From: Nageia nagi | Lineage: Eukaryota; Pinophyta | Direction: 5' to 3' | DNA: 64,000 nt | Assembly (NCBI GenBank): GCA_050084985.1 | Contig: JBITNC010000001.1 | Span: 24,242,001-24,306,000 of the forward strand | In this document: positions 1-9,100 of the stretch, in pieces | Layout of the letters: every line of letters starts with the position of its first letter | Numbering within the stretch: position 1 is the stretch's first letter | Position numbers and translations under genes: made by a program | The notes under the pieces: model-generated | Told to the model about the DNA's origin: nothing | What the model saw: only the letters and a program-made list of their open reading frames with translations | Database searches by the model: none

Positions 1-870
1 CAGAAGAAAATCACTTTCCATGAGGGATGAGAATTGATGAAGGAGAAGCTGAAGAAGGAAATAATGGAGGCTATCGAGAGATTGTCTTATCGAATTTACA
101 AGCTCCTTCTTTAAGGTGTGGAAATTAGGGACCTTAAGACGCAAATCTCAGCGCACCTTAGCATGTTGAATAGCCATCTTCCCAATGTCTCCCATCTGCA
201 ACATATTTACTCTGACAGTCCTGAGAAGTTAGTCTACTACCATGAGTTCACATACCATTATGATTGGTTGAAACATGCACTTGAAAAGTGCAATGCAGTC
301 CTGAAAATTAGAATCCCCTTGAGAAAGGAGGTTGAGGAACAAATGAGTGACTATTCCTATCAGCTCAAGTTCCAAGGGTAGGACAACAGTGTGAGAAAAA
401 AGGAGGCAGTATTGGCAGAGGCTCAAAACCTGATACAGGAGCATCTTGACATCAAAGATCTCAGCTTGTTGAAAGCAGGGCATCTTATCATCCATGACAG
501 ACGGATGGTCATCTTGAGGCACCAGATGCAGGCTACATCGAAGAAGAAAGAGGACTACTTTCGGCAGAATGGTAGCACCGTTGACATGATTTCCAGGGGC
601 GTACGAAAGACTGTGGTGTTCTTGGAGACCATTGAGTCGAACGATCTCACCAACGAGGAGTGGAAATCTTCTAGTAGCTGATCAGATCTAGCCTAGGTCT
701 TATCCACCCATAGATTCTATCTACAGTATTTGATCTTTTATTTAAATGCATATTTGATGGTGGTTGTTATGTAAAGCTCATTTATGACTCAAACCGGTGC
801 TGAGATGAGGTTTTGCTCCCACTGGTTCAGGTGTCAAACTTCTTTATTGCATATCTGATTCACTTTTGAG
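1..870 (+). pseudogene. Unrecognised repeat-family ORF, copy 1 (left end outside window)
   Basis: A continuous reading frame from about 118 to 681 is broken only by TAG at 379-381; TAA at 112-114 breaks it just upstream. The product is hydrophilic, rich in Lys, Glu and Leu and probably helical or coiled-coil. I do not recognise the family. A second copy lies inverted at about 12215-13640 and shows GAA where copy 1 has both of these stops, so copy 1 is a decayed coding copy. Similarity continues past the stop at 679-681 into a shared 3' tail that contains the motif GATGAGGTTTTGCTCC. Having two copies with a common tail argues for a mobile or retroposed family rather than a host gene. It sits in intron 4 of the phosphate acetyltransferase-like gene, on the opposite strand. 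Confidence 0.55.
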
Positions 871-1591
871 TAGCTTAGAGGTAGATTAAATGCATATTAG
901 TTGTGGCATTTATATTTTGTCAATTTTTTGAATGCCTCTTGCATTGATTCATGTAAGCAATTTGATTATGTATTGATATGTGTGTTGAGTGTGTGTACAC
1001 CATATCAAATTTGATGTCTTTAGGGCAACACTTCTAGTGGCCTATTTATACCCCATCTTGACCATTTAGAAGGGGATTTTGCATTTGGAATACTACATAA
1101 TATTACACAAGGGTCATTTGCTTGGTGCAGTAGGTGTTTACTTGGGTCACTTGTCACCCAAAAACATTTAAATTTAATATAGCTATGCATGTCAACACCA
1201 GAACAAATAGTTTCCACAAAGATGTAATATGCAAAGGTTCGAATGCTTGTTTTCAAACTTTGATAGAGAAAGGTCCTTAAAATTTGATTCTCAATTAATT
1301 TACTTTCATGCTTCGTAAAGCAACAGGAGATTCCATTTATACCCCCAAAAAAACTCTTTCACTTATCATTGCTTCTGAGGTGACTGTTACAATAATGTGT
1401 TTCCGATTTGTATGTGAGGTAGCATATGCAAATGTATGTTTGAAAATAACAATTTTTGTCACACCAAACATAGCAAGAATGAATTTAAAAGCAAACCAAA
1501 CAAAAATGATAATAACAATAATTAAAATAATGGGATTAAGATGGAAAACAACTGAGTCCTTATTGATGCATAAGATAAAGACAGAACTTAC
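871..1591. other. Intron 4 sequence without recognisable feature
   Basis: Both strands were read for the next exon of the phosphate acetyltransferase-like gene and none was found. Open frames here, such as 1020-1256 minus, show no family resemblance. I read it as intron sequence. Confidence 0.5.
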
Positions 1592-1720
1592 CAGTGCTCG
1601 GAGAATCTTACAAGGCATATCTGATGATATTTCACCATGCAAATTTGCCAAAGCTAGTGTTGTCTCACACAATGTACGATGACTCACAAGAACAGGGATT
1701 ATGCACAGGGAATTTATTTC
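1592..1720 (-). CDS. PTA: Exon 4 of phosphate acetyltransferase-like gene
   Basis: The 129-bp exon (43 codons, phase 0 at both ends) lies between an acceptor ending CTCAG and a donor GTAAGT. It encodes a strand PVLVSHRTLCETTLALA followed by GEISSDMPCKI. This matches the end of the DRTGG-type domain of phosphate acetyltransferases, where a conserved proline-valine strand precedes a Thr-rich helix and a D..KI turn. The reading frame follows directly on exon 3 (FDTLLK then EINSLC). No further exon is visible to the left, so the gene should continue outside the window with the catalytic PTA_PTB domain. That continuation is inference. Confidence 0.72.
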
Positions 1721-2472
1721 CTGAGTTGAAAGGACAATAGCATAATTAGAGGACAAATTCATAAAAAAATAAAGGAGAATGGTTCAATAATACAAAAAAG
1801 GATGCATCTACCAAAGGCCTTGAAATTGTGATATATCATGGATTTGTCTAATAACCTCCACAAAACTACAAATTAAAAACAGAAAAATAAATTCAATGTG
1901 CCATAGGAAAATATACAAAACTGGTGGTGTACATTTTTGCCAAAGTTAAACAGGAATAGCATGAGGAAACCATGAAATCTTATGCATTCACTGCAGAAGA
2001 ATGATAACCAAATCAGATTAATAGTTTCTTGATGGTATCAAGATAATCAATCCAACTGAACTGATCTCACTTGTCCAAATTCATAGAAGGGAGAGAATCT
2101 AATCCATTGCCTTCTGGAGAACATCTTTAAAGTTTCAAATGAATAGGTGAAAGAATACAGTCAAGGATATGCAGGACTGAGTTACAACGTCAGACAACCA
2201 AGTACATTACATTCTCTATTTTGAATTCAAAAATTTGTATAAATAAGAAAGATATAGAAAGGGAGAAAAGGCTGACAGCTTATAGTTGATAATTGTATCC
2301 CTCTTTAACACTGTCAAAGTAGGATGGATTCCTTACACAAACTGTCAAATAACTAGCAATTCACATAATTGATATTCCCAATAGACAAATGTCCTGCTTG
2401 TTTGCATCAGAACTAAACCAATGTCCTGAACTAAACAACCACTTCTAATAAAAAAACTGAGAAAGTGATCAC
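1721..2472 (-). other. Intron 3 of phosphate acetyltransferase-like gene
   Basis: This 752-bp phase-0 intron runs from donor GTGATC to an acceptor preceded by a pyrimidine-rich TTTCAACTCAG. It shows no coding potential or recognisable repeat. Confidence 0.65.
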
Positions 2473-2757
2473 CTTCAGTAGCGTATCAAAGAATTGAGAT
2501 GGTCTTCCTCCTGTGACTACAATTGCAGCTACATTTTTGAAGGTATCTGAAGTGTGCAACCGAACTATACCAAACAAAATGTCCTGCTTGTTTGCATCAG
2601 TTAAGACAACTATCTTGTGTGATGTTTCTTTGTACTTTTCAATTTCTACGACCAAATCTGACAAGCTATATGTGGCAAGGATAAATTTTGTAACTTCTGA
2701 GGACAGGTCCACTCCATTCAGAATTTCTGCCTCCAATGTTACAGCTATGTCTTCAAC
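2473..2757 (-). CDS. PTA: Exon 3 of phosphate acetyltransferase-like gene (DRTGG-region core)
   Basis: The 285-bp exon (95 codons, phase 0 at both ends) begins VEDIAVTLEAEILNG and ends GGRPSQFFDTLLK. In bacterial phosphate acetyltransferase the same order is seen: an A-x-LNA-x-IIN segment, a helix, an LLVTSADRPDVL strand-turn, then LLLTGG. Here the turn reads IVVLTDANKQDILFG and the later strand IVVTGG. The domain is regulatory, not catalytic, in the bacterial enzyme. The acceptor (GTAGTACAG) and donor (AAG|GTGATC) fit the frame exactly. The match to the family is from memory of conserved positions, not from a search. Confidence 0.75.
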
Positions 2758-2962
2758 CTGTACTACCAAAAACAGAAATTCCCATCCAGCTCGTAGATGA
2801 AATAAAATAGCAGCATACCAAAGATATATGTCAATGACTCAATAGAATTTTGAAATGAGGTAAACTGAAGAAAAATAGCTGCTAAGGGTGGAAAAGGTAT
2901 CATGAAGTTGGCATCTGCAAAAATAATAGAAATAAGAAACTGGATAAATCACGAGTCACTAC
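2758..2962 (-). other. Intron 2 of phosphate acetyltransferase-like gene
   Basis: This short 205-bp phase-0 intron runs from donor CAG|GTAGTG to acceptor GTAGTACAG. Both neighbouring exons read through in frame across it. Confidence 0.65.
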
Positions 2963-3351
2963 CTGACAAGATTGCAGGCCACAATCCTCAGGAATGCCAC
3001 CAAAGTATGCAATGCTTCTATCATCAAAAAATTTCATTAGAGAATTGTCATTTTGATTCAGTTGCGGCAAGCAATACACCATGGTTCCCATGACATCAAC
3101 ATGATTACGTTGAAATGCCAGTGCTTTAACTTTTATATTATCAAATAACATTTGTTTCCAATCAGACTTTTCCAATTCAGCTGTACTGTCATTGATCTTG
3201 AAAGCCTTTCTAGCATTTGCAACCAACAGTGAAGAAGTGTTCAATGTATATGCAATATTTACATTCAAATCCAAAGTATCATCCTCTGATCCCTTTAAGT
3301 TTGTCCCTCCCAAGACAACAAAATCATGATTCTCTCTGAAATTCATGTATG
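2963..3351 (-). CDS. PTA: Exon 2 of phosphate acetyltransferase-like gene
   Basis: The 389-bp exon starts in phase 1 after the acceptor TGTGTTGCAG and ends in phase 0 at CAG|GTAGTG. It encodes YMNFRENHDFVVLGGTNLKG followed by DLNVNIAYTLNTSSLLVANA. In the N-terminal domain of phosphate acetyltransferase the equivalent positions read (Y/A)-D-(F/V)-V-L-V-E-G, then an N-x-x-IA-x-x-LNA strand. Near the exon end, IAYFGGIPEDCGL matches the family's LGA(V/I)P strand. The split codon G|CA joins exon 1 and exon 2 as alanine in a sensible position (EEIFQ-A-YMNF). Confidence 0.78.
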
Positions 3352-3479
3352 CTGCAACACAGATATAAAATGGTTTAGCAATGGGATCTGCTGTCAAATT
3401 TGACCTACAGAAGAAACCCAAATACAAGCACTCGAGAGCCTTAAACCTGTTATACATTCAGCCAGTTTTTTGTGCATGC

Positions 3480-4169
3480 CCTTATATCAAATTATGCAAG
3501 AAATCTTCCCAAAATGTGATATTTTGACAGCCCAGCCCAAGTTCAGTAGGATAGCAGGCTTTTGAAATGTGGAACCACTTGAAAAGTAGACACAAATGAA
3601 CAATACTACAAACACAAGATGGCATCCTTCAAAACAAGAGTACTAAGAAACAAACATAACAAGTCGACATTGCATTACATTCATAACATTGTTAAACCAT
3701 AGTGACATAAACTTGATATAATGCAATGTCCCCTCTTGTGGTTCCCACTCATCCTATGCAATATTAAAATAAAATTTGCCAAGTGGAGGTGGGACACACT
3801 TTTTGTTTTTTCGTTAGGAGTAATTTTTGTATTAAAAAATAAAAATAAAAAAATATAATAAAGTGGCTTTGGGTTTTGTGCGACGTAATGGGTAATTAGA
3901 AGGAAAAAGGGGACGTTTAGTTATAAAATGAGGTAGAGTGCCCCATTTGTGAGTATCTTTGTGTATTTTTACATTGTGATTTTTAAAGTGAAGGGCTGAT
4001 CCCTTATTCAACCCTATGTGGACAAGGGCTAATTCCAAAATCTGCATAAGAGCCAACCATTTGTGAGTAGTCACATGTTTTTACAAAAATGCCCAAGCAT
4101 GTTTCATAAAACATGCCACCTCTATCTTGGCTAAGGTAGCCTTAACTCAGCTAATGAAGAATCAACACA
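3480..4169. other. Intron sequence, nothing recognised
   Basis: This is AT-rich intron DNA. The minus-strand open frame 3832-4074 has no family character. I see no LTR ends, exons or structured repeats. Confidence 0.4.
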
Positions 4170-4427
4170 TGGCATTCAAAAGTCTTTAAAAGGAGTAAGA
4201 CGTCATTTGAGAAAAATTTTCAAAATCTGGAAGAGGTCGCATGATCTCAGCATGATGCAAGAAGCATGTCCCTCCAAGTGTGCGACCAAGTTTTGAGGGT
4301 GATTTCAGCCTGTAGGGTGATGCCATGTGTCATGAAAAGTGTTAAAAAGAGCATAATGTTAATCCTGTTGCAAAAAATTTAAGTTTTGAGGAGGTCGCAT
4401 GTTTTCACCTCAATGCCAAGGGCATCT
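4170..4427. repeat. Tandem-array units, left of the LTR element
   Basis: Two diverged units of the array continue at 7889 on the other side of the inserted LTR element. Each carries a TATA-like TAAAAGGAG or TAAAAAGAG segment, then GAGGTCGCATG. In the first unit GGTCGCA is followed about 50 nt later by TGCGACC. The second unit is cut by the element, and its partner motif CCATGCGAC reappears at about 7910. Confidence 0.6.
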
Positions 4428-5597
4428 TGAAACACACCAAATACAAATGCACACAAAACAATAATAATTCCACCGGGCAAAATCTGATTTCTTTTATATT
4501 TTTTCTTTTCAATAAAGAAAGCTTGCAACTACAACAGATTATAGGTAACAGAGACAATGCATTACAATTGTATGTAAGCAAGATAACTATAGATCACTAA
4601 ACACACCTCGAAGAGCTATTCAAACAGCTGTAGCACCTTCAAAACTCAAAACAAAACCCACAATAACTAGATGAACAGTTGTATTATTATCTACAAGCTA
4701 GATGACTCCTGGACAGATTTCTTAAAGTTGTCATCAATCGATTATCTCAGCAAATAACACCTTCAATCCTCTATCCTGCTAAACAAAGGCTGATATGCCC
4801 AAAATTGTGCCAATACTAGACTGTCTTCACCAAAGCTATACATGAACATTGCTCCCTTAATAGTTTTGGCCCTTATTACCTACAAAACAGTCCTCTCAAG
4901 GCTGACGTCTTACTCCAATAGCCTCCAAAGGCTAGATCTATGCTCAAAAACTTCTAACTTGCCCTCCAATAGGCATATCTACACTTCAGCTTCAATGATT
5001 CTCCTCAAATCAAGCCCAAATCACCAACCCTGATAACGATTGGTCAAATCCAATTGGGTAGATAGCTCTAGGATTTGATCCTTCAAGCCTCCATTGAATT
5101 GATCTCCAATGGGAACCCCAAAAATACTCCAACAGAATGCAAGAGTCCAAAAGAGCAAAGCTCTTCCAAATTCCAAATTCAACCCCTACAAATGACCAAC
5201 TCTTCCTCTTAAATAGTAATGGAACTCTTAATTTAAGCCTCTTGACAGTTACAAAAGTATGCCTCATAACAGTTACAAATCCTTTGCTATGGCAGTTACA
5301 AAAGCATTAAATAATACTTGGACTTTGCCCTCATAACAGTTACTTTTGCCAAAATGGTAGTTACAAATACAAGAGACATTTAATATTGCCTTATCATCTC
5401 AACTATCAAGCTAAAAACATATACCAAGTCAGTGACAGTAATTAATGCCTTTTTTCTTGTCCCAAAACTATTCTAAATACATAACCAACTCCCTAAACAC
5501 TTATACTAACAATATAACTTCTGAAAACACACTAACCCACCCCTTAAAGACCCACAAACACAATAAAACATAAATTAAAATATTTTGGGACATTACA
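4428..5597 (-). repeat. 3' LTR of the gag-only element
   Basis: This 1170-bp LTR is bounded by TG...CA on the minus strand. It matches 6457-7888 over its whole length, apart from about 50 bp that a GC-rich block replaces in the other LTR. Confidence 0.85.
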
Positions 5598-6418
5598 AGT
5601 CCATCCCTCCAAAATTGCTTGTCCTCAAGCAATGCTAACACAACCTCATTATCACCTGTTCGAGCAAAACTGAATCCAATTATGATCCTAGGGTCCCAAA
5701 TCAATCTCAGGAAAAACCCATCAAGCTCTTCAGCAAATTCTATCTCCCGAGCACTAGTAGGTGCAACTTCAGAATTTTTATATGCCCAATCAGCGCGAAG
5801 CTTACAAATAGCTGCATTAGCAGCATCTACAAACCACTCATCCTCTGGTAAAGCACTTTTAGGATCTAAATCAACCATCTCCAAGGCATTTTCTTGGAAA
5901 ACTTCCTTATTCTTTTCAGCTATCAATCTATGGTTGTGCCCAATATCAAACACTTCTTCAAAGTTCACCCAATCTTCAATGCTAGGAGTTTGATCAACTT
6001 CAACTTTCTCTGCTCCATTTTTTACCTCCTCTTGCTGCTGCTCCAATGCTATTTGTGTAGATCTAAGCTTTTCAAGTGTAGATATAGGCTCTCCAAGCAC
6101 ATATCTAGGTGGCTTTTGTGACTAACCTCTCTTGGCATTAACTCTGTTGCTTTTCCCTTTCACCTCTTTCGCCAAAATTTTCAAGTAACTTTCAAAGGAA
6201 ACTCAATTTTTGAAATTCTCATATTTCCCTTCATATTCTTCAAATATGCAATACACTTTCCCTTCATATTCCAGAATTAGGGCATCCAATTCATCAAGAG
6301 ACACAAACCTTAGATCAACCTCTTGTGGCCCTAGTTGGTTAAGTCTTTGTTCCATCCTGTCCATAACACCAAACATTTGTAGCTGATCCCTCTACATTGC
6401 AAAGATGAAATCCTCCAT
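5585..6418 (-). pseudogene. Gag-like ORF of the non-autonomous element
   Basis: Reading starts at the ATG at 6418-6416 (MEDFIFAM), about 30 bp past the primer site. It runs as an acidic, Gln- and Glu-rich protein of roughly 275 codons ending near LEDKQFWRDGL at the LTR edge. The first half contains an early TAG and apparent frame changes; from about 6100 down to 5585 the frame is open. I see no zinc knuckle, DTG protease motif or reverse-transcriptase motif. Position directly after the primer site makes gag the likely identity, but the sequence itself is not one I recognise. Confidence 0.5.
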
Positions 6419-6442
6419 TGTTCACAAGCTAGCAAGAAACCA

Positions 6443-6454
6443 GCTTTGATACCA
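6443..6454 (-). promoter_or_regulatory. Primer-binding site of the gag-only element
   Basis: The minus strand reads TGGTATCAAAGC two bases inside the 5' LTR edge. This matches the plant initiator tRNA-Met 3' end with one difference from the usual TGGTATCAGAGC. Confidence 0.75.
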
Positions 6455-6456
6455 CT

Positions 6457-7888
6457 TGAAACACACCAAATACAAATGCACACAAAACAATAATAATTCC
6501 ACCGGGCAAAATCTGATTTCTTTTATATTTTTTCTTTTCAATAAAGAAAGCTTGCAACTACAACAGATTATAGTTAACAGAGACAATGCATTACAATTGT
6601 ATGTAAGCAAGATAACTATAGATCACTAAACACACCTCGAAGAGCTATTCAAACAGCTGTAGCACCTTCAAAACTCAAAACAAAACCCACAACAACTAGA
6701 TGAACAGTTGTATTATTATCTACAAGCTAGATGACTACTAGACAGATTTCTTAAAGTTGTCATCAATCGATTATCTCAGCAAATAACACCTTCAATCCTC
6801 TATCCTGCTAAACAAAGGCTGATATGCCCAAAATTGTGCCAATACTAGACTGTCTTCACCAAAGCTAAGCATGAACATTGCTCCCTTAACAGTTTTGGCC
6901 CTTATAACCTACAAAACAGTCATCTCAAGATTGACGTCTTACTCCAATAGCCTCCAAAAGATGGATCTCTGCTCAGAAACTTGTAACTTGCTCTCCAATA
7001 GGCAAATCTACACTTCAGCTTCAATGATGCTCCTCAAATCAAGCCCAAATCACCAACCCTAATATGGATTGGTCAGATCCAATTGGGTAGATAGCTCTAG
7101 GATTTGATCTTTCAAGCCTCCATTAAATTGATCTCCAATGGAAACCCCAAAAAAACTCCAACAAAATGCAAGAGTCCAAAAGAGCAAAGCTCTTCCAAAT
7201 TCCAAATTCAACCCCTCCAAATGACCAACTCTTCCTCTTAAATAGTCATGGAACTCTTAATTTAATCCTCTTCACAATTACAAAAGTTTGCCTCAAATGT
7301 GAGAGGGAAACCTCCTGGACTCCCGGGGTGTGAGCGGATCTAAGAGCGCAACCTCTAGACCGCGAGGATACATTCCGGACCCAACTACCGTAGAGGGGAA
7401 CCATGGTGGCCCGTGTGAGGGGATCCGTTCCGATGGTTGTACTGACGGGACAGTTAGGGTGAATAAAGCTCAGGGGGCCCTTAGGGGTGATTCCCGCATG
7501 AAGGTCGTTGGTTGGGAGGTGAACCGAGGACCCTATGGGTCCTCATTGGTGATGCATGGTAAACGGACTCCTGGCCCGCGGGGGCGGAGCTCAACCTAGA
7601 GACATGCCTTGGACTTTGACCTCATAACAGTTACTTTTGCCAAAATGGCAATTACAAATACTAGAGACATTTAATATTGTCTTATCATCTCAACCATCAA
7701 GCTAAAAACGTGTACCAAGTCAATGATAGTAATTAATACCTTTTTTCTTGTCCCCAAACTATTCTAAATACATAACCAACTCCCTAAACACTTATACTAA
7801 CAATATAACTTCTCAAAACACACTAACCCACCCCTTAGAGACCCACAAACACAATAAAACATAAATTAAAATATTTTGGGACATTACA
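6457..7888 (-). repeat. 5' LTR of the gag-only element
   Basis: This 1432-bp LTR is 262 bp longer than its partner because a GC-rich block at about 7296-7606 replaces about 50 bp. The outer ends are identical to the 3' LTR. Confidence 0.85.
7296..7606. other. GC-rich block of unknown origin inside the 5' LTR
   Basis: About 310 bp, clearly above 55 percent GC in otherwise AT-rich DNA, begins abruptly after GCCTCA and ends before TTGGACTTTG. It replaces about 50 bp still present in the other LTR (about 5258-5307). An 89-codon open frame on the plus strand is probably a by-product of the base composition. I recognise no rRNA, tRNA, SINE promoter box or ribozyme core in it. Confidence 0.6.
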
Positions 7889-9100
7889 CATCTTCCTCAA
7901 ACCATGCGACAAAGGCATGATGTCCAAAACACACAACCATGACAAGAACTCAAAACGGTCCAAGGTCCCCTCGTGTCAACCAAAAGGCTATAAAAGGAAG
8001 TTAGGATCACATTTGAGCAAGAAAAAAGCAAGTTTTAAGGAGGTCGCACGTTTCCAAAAGGATGCAAAAGGCATGATCCAAAAACTGTGAGACCAAGGCA
8101 TAATGTCCAAAACACGCAACCATGATAGAATGGACTCAAAATAGTTGTTAACATGTTTTGAGGAAGATGAAAAAGGCATAGTCACCAAACTGCATGACCA
8201 AGGCATAGTCATCAAACCGTGCAACCAAGGCATAGTCATCAAACCGTGAAACCAAGGCATGCGTGACAAACCATGCGACCAAGGTGAAAAGAGATCAAAA
8301 TTGGCCAAAAATTGAAAAGTGTCCTCAGGAGCCTATAAAAGTGAAGGAGACTTCATTTTATGCAAGTTTCAAGTGACAAAAAGGTGGTCGAATGTTTCCA
8401 CCAAGATACAAGTTGCATGGTCATCAAACTAAGCGACGAAGGCATGTTTGTAAAACCATGCGACCAATTTGAAGAAGAGACCTAGTTAGCCAAGAAGTGA
8501 CATGTGGCATCAAAACCTATAAAAGAAAGAAAGGATCTCATTTTGCAAAGTGTAAATGCCAAAAGGGGGTGGTCGCATGATTCCACCAAGATGCCATTTG
8601 CATACCTATGAAACTAAGCAACCTAGGCATGAACCTAAAACCATGCGACCAAAGTGTAAAGACAGCTTCACCCTGTAATCTCTTGCCAAGTGTCAATAAA
8701 AGCTTATAAAAGGAAGAGTGAAACTTCATTTGAATAGAAATTCTCAAGGATAGTAAAGGTCGCATGTTTCCACTTGAATGCAAAAGGGAAAGAGCCCAAA
8801 TTGAGCAACCTACTTATGAAGACGATTCTAGCTAATGGTTTGTTTCCAGGTGCTCCTGGAGGGATATAAAAGAGGAAGAGACTTCATTTTAAGGAAAATT
8901 TCTAAGTGTGGTGAAGGTCACATGATTTCATAGCAATGAAAGAAGCAAATTGTTAAAAATAAGCGATCTATGCACCTTCTCAAAACCATGCGACCTAGTG
9001 AAGAGGGGAGATTCGACTTGTAATTAGTTGTTGAGTGGCATTAAAGGGTTGTAAAAAGGAAGGAAATTTCATTTGCAAGTACAGCTTGTCGATTCCATTT
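7889..9100. repeat. Tandem array of about 160-186-bp units with paired inverted motifs
   Basis: Units are marked by a TATA-like TATAAAAG segment followed by a GACTTCATTT-like stretch, near 7990, 8332, 8517, 8703, 8865 and 9048. Each unit carries GGTCGCATG (exact at 8571-8579) and, in most, its reverse complement CATGCGACC about 60-80 nt later (exact at 8642-8650). A local run at 8185-8285 repeats GACCAAGGCATAGTCATCAA several times. Decayed motifs continue to about 9480. Function is unknown. Confidence 0.65.

Larger units (their letters stand above)
4428..7888 (-). mobile_element. Complete non-autonomous gag-only LTR retrotransposon
   Basis: The 3461-bp element is flanked by a perfect CATCT duplication (4423-4427 and 7889-7893). 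Its LTRs start TGTAATGTCCC and end TGTTTCA on the minus strand. A tRNA-Met primer site adjoins the right (5') LTR, and a purine-rich TTTTGGAGGGATGGACT lies just before the left (3') LTR. The internal region is only about 860 bp and encodes one gag-like frame with no protease, reverse transcriptase or integrase, so it would need enzymes from another element. The LTRs differ by about 5 percent in the 200 bp I compared, so it is not recent. It sits inside the phosphate acetyltransferase-like intron in the gene's own orientation. Confidence 0.85.

Noticed and set aside
1337-1762. Full 141-codon minus-strand frame and overlapping 124-codon plus-strand frame
   Set aside because: Only 1592-1720 resembles the gene family and has splice borders; the rest is intron read-through, and the plus frame is its shadow.
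7330-7599. 89-codon plus-strand open frame in the GC-rich block
   Set aside because: Composition is Gly/Arg/Pro-rich with no domain; long open frames are expected in GC-rich DNA because stops are AT-rich.
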